DNA of 64,000 bases from Bos javanicus (lineage: Eukaryota; Chordata; Mammalia; Artiodactyla; Bovidae), in contig NC_083875.1 of the NCBI RefSeq assembly GCF_032452875.1, positions 74,608,178-74,672,177 of the forward strand. Direction: 5' to 3'. Shown here piece by piece: positions 1 through 10,998 of this stretch. Numbering within the stretch: the first letter of the stretch is position 1; the number at the start of each line of letters is the position of its first letter. The position numbers were made by a program, and so were the translations under genes. The notes under the pieces were generated by a model that saw nothing but the letters and a program-made list of their open reading frames with translations, searched no databases and was not told the origin of the DNA.

Positions 1-42
1 CTTTTAGGTTCCAAGTAGACTAAAGTGACCTTTCAGATATAA

Positions 43-251
43 TGTTGAGTCGCTTCAGTTGTGTCCAACTCTTTGTGACCTATGGACTGTAGCCCTCCAG
101 GCTCCTCTGTCCATGGGATTCTCCAGGCAAGAATACTGGAATGGGTTGCCATGCCTTTCTCCAGGGGATCTTCCTGACCCAGAGATCTAACCCACATCTC
201 CTGCAGCTCCTGCGTTTCAGGCTCTTTACCACTGAGCCACCGGGGAAGCCC
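43..251 (-). mobile_element. Bov-tA SINE
   Basis: Complete-looking antisense copy running from the A-element end (cgcttcagttgtgtccaac) to the tRNA(Glu)-derived head complement (gagccaccggggaagccc). No coding potential. Confidence 0.88.
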
Positions 252-485
252 TTCATATATAATACATCAGCATAAATGCAATGATTCTCAAGGGACTCTT
301 ACAATACTCCTCTTGGAACCCATGCACTCCATTTGTTTCTGTCTCAAGCATAAATCATCAAAACTAATTGCATGTGGGGTAGGGGTTGGGAAGATAAGAG
401 GCCAACTGATATTTACATTATGTGGTTTGTTAATAAACATTGCTCTATTTCATTAGCCCTGTTTCAGGAGCCACTAGAGGAAGAG

Positions 486-760
486 CTGCTGCTGCTGCTA
501 AGTCACTTCAGTCATGTCCGACTCTGTGTGACCCCGCAGACGGCAGCCCACGAGGATCCTCTGTCCCTGGGATTCTCCAGGCAAGAACACTGGAGTGGGT
601 TGCCATTTCCTTCTCCAGTGCATGAAAGTGAAAAGTGAAAGTGAAGTTGCTCAGTCATGTCCGACTCTTCTCGACCCCATGGACTGCAGCCTTCCAGGCT
701 CCTCCGTCCGTGGGATTTTCCAGGCAAGAGTACTGGAGCAGGTGCCATCACCTTCTCTGG
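486..760 (-). mobile_element. BOV-A2 SINE (dimeric)
   Basis: Two A-element monomers in antisense orientation, joined by the characteristic linker gtgcatgaaagtgaaaagtg. It starts with a (GCT)n run, the complement of the usual 3' (AGC)n tail. Short open frames over it are shadows. Confidence 0.88.
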
Positions 761-965
761 AGGAAGAGCAACTGTCTCTAATTACAGGGAGGAGGTTCTG
801 GAGAAACATCTCACTCAAACTGGAGTGGACCTGCAGGAAGATATAGTGGTTCCAAGTTGCTGAGTCTGATTTCAGAGATCAGTGGTGCATCATTTTATGT
901 GATCTAGTTTATCAAAGACCTTGCAGTGTCCCTGTGTTAATTTCTCATAAACTCTGTCTGTACAG

Positions 966-1181
966 GTGCTAAGTTACTTTAGTCGTGTCCAACTCTCAAC
1001 CCCATGGACTGCAGCCTGCCAGGCTCCTCTGTCCATGGGATTCTCCAGGCAAGAATACTGGAGTGGGTTGCCATGCCCTCCTCCAGGGGATCTTCCTGAC
1101 CCAGGGATTGAAACTGCATCTCCTACGTCTGCTGCATTGGCAGGCGGCTCCTTTACCACTAGCACCACCTGGGAAGCCCCT
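966..1181 (-). mobile_element. Bov-tA SINE
   Basis: Antisense A element followed by the tRNA-head complement ending cacctgggaagcccc. Only small deletions from consensus. Confidence 0.87.
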
Positions 1182-1224
1182 CAGGATGGTGATGAGACTG
1201 GTGACATCTTAAAACAAATAACTT

Positions 1225-1420
1225 TTTGAGGACTAGGAACTGTTCTAAACATTTGCAGACAGTATTTCATTTTACTTCTCCAATAATCTCGTGAGGCATA
1301 TTACTCACCAAAACCCCAAGGTTTGAGAGATAAAAAAAAAAAACTGGTCAGGTTCTCACAGCTGCTAAATGCCTGTCAGAATGAAAATCTAAGTTTGCCC
1401 AACTCCAGAAGTGTATAAAT
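1225..1420 (+). repeat. MIR-like ancient SINE remnant
   Basis: Diverged match to the MIR core: aggaactgttctaaacattt, then ...attttacttctccaataatctcgtgaggca and a 'gttctcacagctgctaaatg' segment. An A tract at 1331-1342 interrupts it. The rest of 1421-1860 is unique apart from a T run at 1545-1561. Confidence 0.6.
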
Positions 1421-1875
1421 CTCAACCCATCCCCCCGAGTGACCATATGATCATGGGCTTGCCAAGCACTAGTGCTGGAAATATTGGTAGTGATCATCTA
1501 GTCTAGTGGTGAGATTTGCTTACATACACAGAGTGTTTTGCTTTGTTTTTTTTTTTTTTTTCCTGATTGGAGACCAGGATTAAGGGCTTATCAATGAAGA
1601 CATTGCAGCACTTTAGTTTTATAAAGGTAAAGCTGGTGTGGCATGGAGAGTGTTTAATGGCACTCACTTTTAAGAGATTTCTAGGAAAAAATATCAGCAC
1701 TTGAAAGGTCAAAGCTGATGCCTGGTGGGAAGAACAGGACAGATTGATTTATGGGGGTTGGAACACAAAAGATATATTAAGAATGGCAATGAGGAATAAA
1801 ATAATGAGACTTGGCTGACTGTATTCCACTGCTTCTTTGTGTGATCCTGGTTAGGGAGGACATAAGAGAATGTTC

Positions 1876-2152
1876 TGGAGAAGGCACTGGTGACCCACTT
1901 CAGTATTCTTGCCTGGAAAATCCCATGGGCAGAGGAGCCTGGTGGGCTGCAGTCCATGGGGTCCCAAAGAGTCGGACATGACGGAGCGACTTCACTTTCA
2001 CTTTTCACTTTCATGCATTGCAGAAGGAAATGGCAACCCACTCCAGTGTTCTTGCCTGGAGAATCCCAGGGACAGGAGCCTCGTGGGCTGCCGTCTATGG
2101 GGTCGCACAGAGTCGGACATGACTGAAGCGACTTAGCAGCAGCAGCAGCAAC
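1876..2152 (+). mobile_element. BOV-A2 SINE with TSD
   Basis: Sense-orientation dimer with both A monomers, linker and (AGC)n tail, flanked by the direct repeat AGAATGTTC at 1867-1875 and 2153-2161. The perfect TSD and near-consensus sequence point to a fairly recent insertion. Confidence 0.9.
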
Positions 2153-2360
2153 AGAATGTTCAAGTCACTTGGGGGGACTGATTTGCCAGAAGAAAAGAAC
2201 ATTTTAAAGCCAGAGCAGAAAGGAAGTTGGGCATTCTTTGGTCAATATTAAAACTGGAATCTCAGTTAATTTATTCATCTGATCAACAGATATTTTTGAG
2301 CTGTTACTATGTGCTAGGAACTGACCTAAGCACAGATATAGAACAAAAATTCTCTTAAAA

Positions 2361-2494
2361 AATTATTTATTTATTTGGCTGCACCAGGTCTTAATTGCAG
2401 CATGTGGACTCTAGTTCCCTGACCAGGGATTGAATCCAGGCCCCCTGCATTGGGGGTGCAGAGTGTTAGCCACTGGACCACCAGGGAAGTCCCA
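2361..2494 (-). mobile_element. CHR-2-type tRNA(Glu) SINE, partial
   Basis: Antisense copy: (TTTA)n-rich start, ggctgcaccaggtcttaatt, then gaccagggattgaatcc (B box region) and ccaccagggaagtccc (head complement). Confidence 0.8.
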
Positions 2495-2689
2495 GGAATT
2501 CTGACAGACATGGTCCCCACTGCATGGACCTCAGTCTAATCAGGGAGACGGATGTTGGTCAAATAATTACAAATTAGTCATACATTTATATAATTTAATA
2601 AGTGCTACCAAGAACTGTGGGATGCTATGAGAATGTATACAAAGAAGATCTGAGCTAGTCTCAGGGTCAGGGTAGGGGCTGGTGCTGTG

Positions 2690-2908
2690 TGGTGTGTGTG
2701 GGCTCAGTCATGTCTGACTTTTTGTGACCCTGTGGACTGTAGCCCTCCATATTCCTCTGCCCATGGGATTTCCTAGGCAAGAATGCTGGAATGGGTTGCC
2801 ATTTCTTCCTCCAGGAGTTCTTCCCGACCCAGGGATTGAGCCTGAATCTCCTTCATCTCCTTGCATTGGCAGATGGAACCTTTACCACTGAGCCACCTGG
2901 GAAGCCCC
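2690..2908 (-). mobile_element. Bov-tA SINE
   Basis: Antisense A element (ggctcagtcatgtctgac) through to gagccacctgggaagcccc. A GT-rich run at its lower edge marks the tail side. Confidence 0.85.
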
Positions 2909-3485
2909 AGTGCTGCCTAAGATGACCTCTGAAGGGTGGGCAGAAAGAGGCTGAGTGGAGAGGCGAGGACATTTCTTCACAGAGGCGGGAGAGAGCTGAC
3001 AAGTCCAAGGAGCTGTGAGGCAGAGGGTTTGGAGAGCAGAGAGGAAGGGGAGGGGAGGCCTGTTAGCCAGGAACTTGCTAAGGATTTTGATTTTATCCTA
3101 GAGGAATGAGAAGTCTTTGGAGGGTTTTAAGCAGGGAGTGACCTGGTTGATTTAGCATGAGATCAGAGAGGAATTTGGGCCAAATCCTTATTAGTAATGA
3201 TTAGTTGTCACCTGCTGAGTTTGCCACCCCTTTCCCCACTTAAAAAAAAAAAAAATCAAAGTATCTTTGAAACTAGCAAGAATAGCTGTAAATAAATAGC
3301 TGCTAGTTTTCTGGATCCTGGCTGCCCTCTCATCAGAATCATAACCTCAACCCACACTGCTGGGTGACCAGAGCCTTTGCCTGGGGACCTGTAATGCGCT
3401 CAGTACTGTCCTTCCAGTGTTGGACTGGATGGAGCTGAGACCGGACACTCCTCTCTTTGGTGAATTCCTGTTGGTAGAGAGTTGT

Positions 3486-3695
3486 CTTCCCTAATGCTTC
3501 AGCAGTAAAGAATCTGCCTGCAGTGCAGGAGACACAGGAGACGCGGGTTCGATCCCTGGGTCGGGAAGATCCCGTGGAGGAGGGCATGGCAACTCACTCC
3601 AATATTCTTGCCTGGAGAATCCCATGGACAGAGGAGCCTGGTGGGCTGCAGTCCATGGGGTCACAAAGAGTCAGACACGACTGAGAACACAGGAA
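3486..3695 (+). mobile_element. Bov-tA SINE
   Basis: Sense copy: tRNA-like head (cagtaaagaatctgcctgc, gttcgatccctgggtcggg) and complete A element ending gtcagacacgactgag. The following 3696-4090 is unique sequence. Confidence 0.88.
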
Positions 3696-4090
3696 CACAA
3701 AGAGCAGGCCCTTGTGGTAGAGGAAGTTCTCGAGGAAGGCATGGGTGTTACTGGAGACAAGGAAACAGTTTGAGGGCTGGAGCAGAGTCAGTCTGGGCCA
3801 TAATTTCCTACAGGACATTTTTCCTAAGCAGCAGTGAGATCTGGCCCCAGGCAAAATGGAGATGAATTTAAAGGGGACATGACCTCAGTGGGTGTAGGCT
3901 TTTCAGATTGGAGATAGTTTGGCATTTATCATCTTTTTTTTTTAAGAATCAAGATAAAATTTATTTTAAAACTATATTTACAAGATTACCAGAATGTTGC
4001 ATATGAAGTGATTGTGGAGTGGGAATGAATACAAAAGTTTCTTCAATATGGAAATGTCAAATTGATCAATTATAACTGTTTCTTGATACT

Positions 4091-4223
4091 CTTATTTTAT
4101 TTTATTTATTTTTAAAAATTTCTATTGGAGTACAGTTGATTTACAGTGTTGTGCTACTTTCTGCCATACAGCAAAGTGAATCAGTTTTACATATACATAT
4201 ACCTATCTTTTTTTCTTTTTTTA
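4091..4223 (-). mobile_element. Artiodactyl L1 3'UTR, first part
   Basis: Antisense L1 3' end (tattggagtacagttgattt, cagcaaagtgaatcagtttt). It continues at 4451-4530 and around 5081 after two later insertions, so the L1 predates both the Bov-tA and the BovB. Confidence 0.78.
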
Positions 4224-4450
4224 GGAATCCCAGGTGGCGCTAGTGGGAAAGAGTCCACCTGCCAATGGAGGAGACCCAGGAGACGCACGAGAGCAGGTTC
4301 AATCCCTGGGTTGGGAAGATCCCTGAAGTAGGAAATGGCAACCCACTCCAGTATTCTTGCTTGGAAGATTCCATGGACAGAGGAGTCTTGAGGGCTACAG
4401 TCCATGAGATCACAAAGAGTCAGATGCAACTGAACATGAGCATACACAGA
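4224..4450 (+). mobile_element. Bov-tA SINE inside L1 3'UTR
   Basis: Sense copy (cccaggtggcgctagtggga ... cacaaagagtcagatgcaac) interrupting the antisense L1 3'UTR. Confidence 0.85.
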
Positions 4451-4530
4451 CTCTCTTTTTCTAGATTCTTTCCCCAATAGCTCTTTACAGAGTATTGACT
4501 AGAGTTTCCTGTGCTATACAGTAAGTCCTT

Positions 4531-5081
4531 ATTCAGTTCAGTCGCTCAGTCGTGTCTGACTCTTTGCGACCCCATGAATTGCAGCACGCCAGGCCTCCCT
4601 GTCCATCGCCAACTCCCGGAGTTCACCCAGACTCATGTCCATGGAGTCAGTGATGCCATCCAGCCATCTCATCCTCTGTCGTCCCCTTCTCCTCCTGCCC
4701 CCAATCCCTCCCAGCATCAGAGTCTTTTCCAATGAGTCAACTCTTCGCATGAGGTGGCCAAAGTACTGGAGTTTCAGCTTTAGCATCATTCCTTCCAAAG
4801 AAATCCCAGGGCTGATCTCCTTCAGAATGGACTGGTTGGATCTTCTTGCAGTCCAAGGGCCTCTCAAGAGTCTCCTCCAACACCACAGTTCAACAGCATC
4901 AATTCTTCGGCGCTCAGCCTTCTTCACAGTCCAACTCTCACACCCATACATGACCACAGGAAAAACCATAGCCTTGACTAGACGAACCTTTGTTGGCAAA
5001 GTAATGTCTCTGCTTTTGAATATGCTATCTAGGTTGGTCATAACTTTCCTTCCAAGGAGTAAGCATCTTTTAATTTCATGT
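4531..5081 (-). mobile_element. BovB (RTE) LINE 3' fragment
   Basis: The minus strand encodes the C-terminal part of the BovB reverse transcriptase/ORF2: MTNLDSIFKSRDITLPTKVR, then VMYGCESWTVKKAERRRID and ending GVAKSQTRLSD, open over about 167 codons (4538-5041). It is 5'-truncated and lacks the endonuclease and RT catalytic regions. It sits inside the L1 3'UTR, which resumes with ttagctatttcttttac. Confidence 0.92.
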
Positions 5082-5102
5082 TAGCTATTTCTTTTACAAT
5101 AG

Positions 5103-5137
5103 TATATATATATATATATTATATATATATATATATG
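5103..5137. repeat. (TA)n microsatellite
   Basis: Almost pure TA repeat with one break, probably grown from the TA-rich part of the surrounding L1 3'UTR. Confidence 0.85.
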
Positions 5138-5159
5138 ATCTGGTATTTATCATATTTGT

Positions 5160-5640
5160 CTCTTTATTAAAAAATATTTATTTTTAACTTGATTTTTATT
5201 GGAGGGCAGTTGCTTTACAAAGTTGTGTCAGTTCTTCTGTGCAGCAAAGTGAATCAGTTATACATACATATATATATCACCATTCTTTTTTAGATTTCCT
5301 TCCCATTTAGATCACAGATCATGGAGTAGGGTTCCCTGTGCTATATAGTCAGTTCTCATTAGCTATTTATTTTATACACAATAGTTTATATATGTCCAAT
5401 ATATGGGAGATTGGAGCCCCAAATCTCCCAATTAGTCCCACTCTGCTTTCCCCTCTTGGTAAGTTTGTTCTCTGCATCTGTGACTCTGTTTCTGCTTTGC
5501 CAATGAGTTAATCTCTATGATTTTTCTAGGTTCCACATATAAGCCATACTATACGATGTTTGTTTTTCTCTTTCTGATTACTTCACTTTGTATGACACAC
5601 TCTAGATCCATCTGCATCTCTGCAAATGGTCTTTATTCTT
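5160..5640 (-). mobile_element. Artiodactyl L1 3' end
   Basis: A second antisense L1 3'UTR copy (gcagttgctttacaaagttg, agcaaagtgaatcagttata), then tgggagattggagccc and the ORF2-terminal region (ttctgattacttcactttgt, atccatctgcatctctgc). Non-coding now. Confidence 0.8.
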
Positions 5641-5703
5641 TCTTATCTCATCCTTTAAACTGGCTGACAGTTCCTTAATGTGGCACCCCGGAAGGAAGAG
5701 ATT

Positions 5704-5790
5704 TGCTGTTGTTGAGTCACTCAGTCGTGTCTGACTCTTTGCGACCCCATGGACTGCAGCATGCCAGGCTCCTCTGTCCTCCACTATCAG
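5704..5790 (-). mobile_element. Bov-tA/BovB 3' fragment
   Basis: Only the A-element end is present (cagtcgtgtctgactctttg ... ccaggctcctctgtcc). The remainder of 5640-6044 is unique. Confidence 0.75.
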
Positions 5791-6044
5791 TTGGGTATTA
5801 TTTAGTAAAGACATTCAAAGAAATAGATGTTTATGTTTCCAATAAGTTAATGATGTCTTTCCTAGGATTTGAATCCATAGAGCAGCCTGACTATCTACAC
5901 AGGCATGAAATAGATGATAGACCCGAGACCAGGCTTGAACGCAGTGGGGACAGAAACAGCATATAACTTAGACAATCTTAAGATGTGCTGTTTACTTAGG
6001 AATGTAACTGAAATGGCAGCAAACACAGACTGCCTCCTAATGTG

Positions 6045-6200
6045 TCAGGGTGCCTATGTGTCTAAGCCCTCTACATATATTAGCTCATTAATTCACTTAA
6101 CCACCCTACTGTGTAGGTGCAGTTCTGTTACATGGTTGAAGAAACTAAGGCACACAGTGGACACTTCACAGCTGGTAGGTAGCAGAGCTGGGATTTGAAA
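6045..6200 (+). repeat. MIR remnant
   Basis: MIR-type core: 'catatattagctcattaattcactt', 'gtgtaggtgcagttctgtta', then cacagctggtaggtagcaga and gctgggatttgaa. Ordered as in MIR. Confidence 0.7.
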
Positions 6201-6479
6201 TTTAATTAAAAAGGCAGGCACCACAGTGGAAAAAGAACCAAAGGATATAAAAAGAAATGAAGATAAATGGATGGTTAATACATTTATGAAGTAAGATTGC
6301 ATGTTCCTAGGAATCAAATGTACTTACAAAGCAAGATGTCATTTTGGTCTGTCAGATTGAAAAAGAATCAGAGGGAAGGATAATACTAGAATGAGTGGTA
6401 TGAGAGGATGAGGGCATCTGTGCTTTTGAACACTCCTGGCAGAGAGTTAAACTGACACATTAATCTGGAGAGCAATCCA

Positions 6480-6990
6480 GTTCAAAAGTGGGCAGAGGAC
6501 CTGAGTAGACATTTTCCCAAGGATAACATACAGGTGGTCAACAGATACCTGAAAAGAGGCTCAACATTACTAATCATCAGGAAATGCAAATCAAAACCAC
6601 AGCTTTCAGAATGGCGATTAGCAAGAGAAAGAAATAACAATGTTGGCAAGGATGTGGAAACAGGAGATGATTATGCACTGTTAGCGCTAGTGCAAATTGA
6701 TGCAGCCACTGTGGAGAACAGTGTGGAGTTTCCTGGAGAAATTAAGAATAGAACCACCATATGATCCAGCCATCCCACGTCTTGGTATATGTCTGAAGGA
6801 AATGAAATCACTGTCACAAAGAGATATCTGCACGCCCAGGTTTATCTTGGCATTTTTCGCAATGGTCAATATATGGAAACAATCTAAATGTCTGCTGATA
6901 AATGAATAGATACATAGAGTGTGATGTATAGAGACACTTATAAATCAATTTATATGTGAATTGATTTGTGATGGACTACTATTCAACAAT
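6480..6990 (+). mobile_element. Diverged L1 ORF2 3' fragment
   Basis: Sense remnant of the L1 ORF2 end: aaaagtgggcagaggacctg, then caggaaatgcaaatcaaaac, then ccatatgatccagccatccc and acaatctaaatgtctgctga. Frames are broken. The unique stretch 6201-6479 lies upstream. Confidence 0.8.
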
Positions 6991-6999
6991 AAAAAGGTT

Positions 7000-7206
7000 G
7001 TTGTTTAGTTGCTAAGTCATGTCTGACTCTTTGCAAACCCACAGACTGTTGCCCACCAGGCTCCTCTGTCCATCGGATTTCCCAGGCAAGAATACTGGAG
7101 TGGGTTACATTCCCTTCTCAGGGGGTCTTCCTGACCTAGGAATTGCATCTGAGTTTCCTGCATTGCAAGTGAATTCTTTACCCCTGAGTCACCAAGAAAG
7201 CCCTTC
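7000..7206 (-). mobile_element. Bov-tA SINE
   Basis: Antisense copy from ttgtttagttgctaagtcat to gagtcaccaagaaagccc, inserted at the end of the L1 fragment. 7207-7667 downstream is unique with nothing recognised. Confidence 0.85.
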
Positions 7207-7667
7207 ATGTAGGGTAGCAGGCGGTGATTAAGACAGCAACTCTCCAATTACCCGCGAACTGGGGGCAAGGGTATTAACTCTGCTGCTGTTTTTGCAAGTA
7301 ATTAAAAAGAGTGTTACTGAGTTGAATTCTAGGAGGAAATTTTTCTGTAAGCAATATTTACTCTCTGGAGAATTTCATGATCTGAGTCCTCAGGGAAGCT
7401 TCCAGCTGAAGGCCGGATGTGGCTGCAAGAGGGATAATAATTTTTAGGGCCTTAATGCTGGTGTCCACATTTTATTGGTGCCGGGTCTCTCCTTGACTTG
7501 CTCATCAGAGAGTCAGGAAGTCAAATTGTATCAGCTCACTCATGGGATTATGAAATTAGTTTAAGGGCTGCCTAATATAGCTGTACATAGGAGAGTGTAA
7601 AACTGACGATGCTTGCTCAGGGAACTGGGGATCACTGTAGTTAAGTAACCATATGTCCAAGGATGTG

Positions 7668-7738
7668 TGCGTGTGTGTGCTCAGTTGCTCAGTCATGTCC
7701 AACTCTCTGCGGCCCCATGGACTGTCCACTATGCCCCG
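7668..7738 (-). mobile_element. Truncated Bov-tA fragment
   Basis: About 70 bases of A element only (gctcagttgctcagtcatgt ... ggccccatggactgtcc). 7739-8075 beyond it is unique apart from a T run. Confidence 0.75.
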
Positions 7739-8075
7739 CCTCTAAATATTCTGCCTGAGTTTGAAAATCACATGTCCTAATGTGATGGAATGGGAGAATC
7801 TTGTCAACCTTGGGTAAAGAATGTATTTTTGTAGCAAAGTCATGGTCAACATTTTATTAAAAGCTTTACTATATGCAGTGGAGAATTTTAAAAGCAATGT
7901 TCTAATTTAGGGAAGCATTTGAATATTTTGCATTACAGCAAGTTTCTCTTACTTTTTGCGAAAAAGTGGGTTTTTTTTTTTTAGAGGCAGAGAAAACACA
8001 GTTCTGGCACACAGCAACTGGGAAACTGTGAGCTGTTCTAGTCCTTGCCCTGCCTTGGTTTCCTCATCTGTACTG

Positions 8076-8274
8076 TCGTCGCTCAGTCGTGTCTGACTCT
8101 TTGTGACCCCATGGACTGTAGCCTACCAGGCTTCTCTGTCCATGGGATTTTCCAGGCAAGAGTACTGGAGTGGGGTGCCATTGCCTTCTCCAGGGGATCT
8201 TCCTGACCCAGGGATCAAACCTGGGTCTTCCACATTGCAGGCAGACGCTTTACTGTCTAAGCTGTAAAGGGAGC
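8076..8274 (-). mobile_element. Bov-tA SINE
   Basis: Antisense copy, A element through the head complement (gggatcaaacctgggtcttc ... ttactgtctaagc). 8275-8617 is unique. Confidence 0.87.
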
Positions 8275-8629
8275 TTAATATTTGCTCTAAGAGCTGGCTG
8301 TAAGGAGCAGGTTGCGCTGTGTTAAGGGTTAAGTGTGTTAAGCACCTGTCACATAAGGATGTCTGAAGCCACATCATGACCCTCAAAGTTGTGGACTTTT
8401 TGCCTGGCCCAGGGCTCTATCCTAGGCACCATTTGTAGGGAGTCAGTCCTCTGCTTTGCTTTGTTTCAGGTTTTCCTACTGCTCTGAATTGTCTTCTTCC
8501 TGGAATTGAGGGTGCATTGCTTCCCTGACCTTTTCATGATTGGACCATTTGGAAAAAGCGAACAGGGCAGCCCCTCAGAAAGCTCATTTGCCCAAAGGTA
8601 TAAGTTTTACTTTCCAGCTTGTAGCTTTT

Positions 8630-8980
8630 TTTAAAAATTACTTTTTATTGGAGTATAGTTGCTTTACAATGATGTGTTAGCTTCTACTGTATCAACCACA
8701 CATGTATATACGTCCCCTCCTTTTTGGGCTTCCTTCCCATTTAGGTCACCACGGAGCATCAGGTAGAGTTTCCTGTGCTAAAGGGTAGGTTCAGGTTCTC
8801 TGTTTCCTTACCTATTTCATACATAGTATCAGTGGTGCACTGTGTTGATCCCAACCCCCTAATTCCTCTGACCCCTCCTCCTTTCCTCCTTGGTACAATG
8901 TATTTGTTCTCTAGTCTCAACAGAGGAATGGATAAAGAAGATGTGGTACATATTAAAATATACAATGGAATATTAGTCAA
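8630..8980 (-). mobile_element. 5'-inverted L1 insertion with TSD
   Basis: 8630-8912 is an antisense L1 3'UTR. 8913-8980 is an L1 ORF2-end fragment in the opposite sense (gaatggataaagaagatgtg, tacaatggaatattagtcaa). Both parts lie between the direct repeats CTTGTAGCTTT (8618-8628) and CTTATAGCTTT (8981-8991), so they arrived as one insertion with a twin-priming inversion. Confidence 0.8.
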
Positions 8981-9025
8981 CTTATAGCTTTATTAGCAAT
9001 AGAACTGACAATCCAGTTTCCAGAG

Positions 9026-9141
9026 GCATCGGAAATGGCAACCCACTCCAGTGTTCTTGCCTGGAGAATCCCAGGGACAGAGGAGCCTAGTGGGCTGCCG
9101 TCTATGGGGTCGCACAGAGTCGGACACGACTGAAGTAACTT

Positions 9142-9169
<28 letters not shown>
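9026..9169 (+). mobile_element. BOV-A2 monomer with (AGC)n tail
   Basis: Sense 3' monomer of BOV-A2 (ggaaatggcaacccactcca ... gagtcggacacgactgaag) ending in an uninterrupted (AGC)9 at 9142-9169, a likely length-variable microsatellite. Confidence 0.87.
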
Positions 9170-9172
<3 letters not shown>

Positions 9173-9218
9173 CATATTGGTTAAGAGACTCGTCTCTGGA
9201 GTCAGAGTTGTTTTTTGT

Positions 9219-9266
9219 TGCTCAGTAGTGTCTGACTCTTTTGTGATCCATGGGCTGTAACTCTCA
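9219..9266 (-). mobile_element. Short Bov A-element fragment
   Basis: About 48 diverged bases (gttgctcagtagtgtctgac) directly before a BovB copy. Confidence 0.6.
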
Positions 9267-9269
9267 GAG

Positions 9270-9905
9270 TTCAGTTCAGTCGCTCAGTCGTGTCCGACTC
9301 TTTGCAACCCCATGAATTGCAGCACGCCAGGCCTCCCTGTCCATCACCAACTCCGGGAGTTCACTCAAACTCACCTGCATCGAGTCAGTGATGCCATCCA
9401 GCCATCTCATCCTCTGTCGTGCCCTTCTCCTCCTGCCCCCAATCCCTCCCAGCATCAGAGTCTTCTCCAATGAGTCAACTCTTCACATGAGGTGGCCAAA
9501 GTGCTGGAGTTTCAGCTTTAGCATCATTCCTTCCAAAGAACACCCAGGGCTGATCTCCTTCAGAATGGACTGGTTGGATCTCCTTGCAGTCCAAGGGACT
9601 CTCAAGAGTCTTCTCCAACACCACAGTTCAAAAGCATCAATTCTTCAGCGCTCAGCCTTCTTCACAGTCCAACTCTCACATCCATACATGACCACTGGAA
9701 AAACCATAGCCTTGACTAGACAGACCCTTGTTGGCCAAGAAATGTCTCTGCTTTTGAATATGCTATCTAGGTTGGTCATAACTTTCCTTCCAAGGAGTAA
9801 GCGTCTTTTAATTTCATGGCTGCAGTCACCATCTGCAGTGCTTTTGGAGCCCAAAAAATTAAAGTCTGACACTGTTTCCACTGTTTCCCCATCTATTTCC
9901 CATCA
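9270..9905 (-). mobile_element. BovB LINE 3' fragment
   Basis: Antisense BovB covering the end of ORF2. The minus strand reads METVSDFNFLGSKSTADGDC, then VMYGCESWTVKKAER and, after frame changes, GVAKSRTRLSD. The two coding stretches (9645-9881 and 9276-9470) are in different frames, so the copy is dead. The complementary strand happens to stay open for 192 codons. Confidence 0.92.
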
Positions 9906-9967
9906 AATTTTAACTCTGCCACTTACTGGTATGTACATTGTGCAAATCCTTAAACCCTATTGCTGAT

Positions 9968-10154
9968 GACCTTGATGCTGGGAAAGATTGAGGGCAGGAA
10001 GAGAAGGGGAAGACAGAGGATGAGATGGTTGGATGGCATCACCAACTCAATGGACATGAGTTTGAGTAAACTCCAGGAATTAGGGAAGGACGGGGAAGCC
10101 TGGTGTGCCGCAGTGCGTGGGATACGACCTTGTGACTGAACAACAACAACAAAC
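9968..10154 (+). mobile_element. BovB LINE 3' end
   Basis: Sense BovB terminus (ttgatgctgggaaagattga, ggatgagatggttggatggc) ending in an (AAC)n tail. It lies head to head with the antisense copy just upstream, with about 60 unique bases between. Confidence 0.87.
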
Positions 10155-10836
10155 CCTGTTGGGCCTCAGTTTCTCTTCTATAAGAGGGGGAAAATAATAG
10201 AACCTACTTTATAGGTTTATTGAGAGCATCAGATGTGTTAGTATATGAAAAACATTTATAACAGTACCTTCCCCTAGTAAATAATAAACAAATGTTACCT
10301 AATGGCCAGTCCCCAGTCACAGTCAGCTGTTTAACCAGAATTTTCACAGGGAAGGCAGATGGTGGACCCTGGGCTTGTCAGAGACCCCATTCCTGCTCTT
10401 CTACCAGTCCCCCACACCATCGCCATTGTCCTTGAGCCCTAGCCTCTCCTGGCCACCCACCTGCCCTGCCTGTGAGTCCTAGGAATCCTGCTTTAATACC
10501 CATGTGCCACTTTTCTAGTTTTTAAATAGATTATTCTCTCTTCCGGAAAAGAAGGGAACAAACTGAAATTTGAGTGTCTATCTTGTCAGTCATTAGTTAT
10601 CACTACACCATCCTCCCAGGATGTGGATTCAAAGAGCGTTAGCACACCCATCTCCTCCCCTACCCTCCTACCCCAGCCCCACCAACCTGGCTGTCCTCAT
10701 AAACTTCTGCTTGCTCTGGATTTCAACCTTCAGGAAATTGTTCTTGCAGATATGAGCCCCTGCTTGGCAATTATCCTTGGTTAACTGGCCCTCTGTTGTT
10801 GATCTTTAGTAGGCTTTCTTAAAAACTAAATTCTTG

Positions 10837-10998
10837 GGACTTCCTTGGCTAGTCCAGTCGCTAAGACTCTATGCTTCCAAGGCAGGGAGCACAGGTTTGA
10901 ATTCCTGGTCAGGGAACTAAGATCCCACATGTCTGGAGGCGTGGCCAAAAAACCAACCAACCAACCAAACAAACAAAAAAACCCCCAAAAAACCCCCT
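10837..10998 (+). mobile_element. CHR-2-type SINE
   Basis: Sense copy: gggacttccttggctagtcc, then ttcctggtcagggaactaag. It ends in an (AACC/AAAC)n-rich tail. Confidence 0.82.

Larger units (their letters stand above)
2271..3180 (+). repeat. Ancient mammalian interspersed repeat, interrupted
   Basis: Segments outside the two SINEs read like an old mammalian repeat: 'gatatttttgagctgttactatgtgctagg', 'catggacctcagtctaatcagggagac', then 'gattttatcctagaggaatg...ggagggttttaagcagggagtgacctgg'. I recognise the pattern but cannot name the family with certainty. A CHR-2-type SINE and a Bov-tA are inserted in it. Confidence 0.45.

Noticed and set aside
4538..5041. 167-codon minus-strand reverse-transcriptase-like protein as a host gene
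   Set aside because: It is the 3' part of a BovB LINE, 5'-truncated and nested in an L1.
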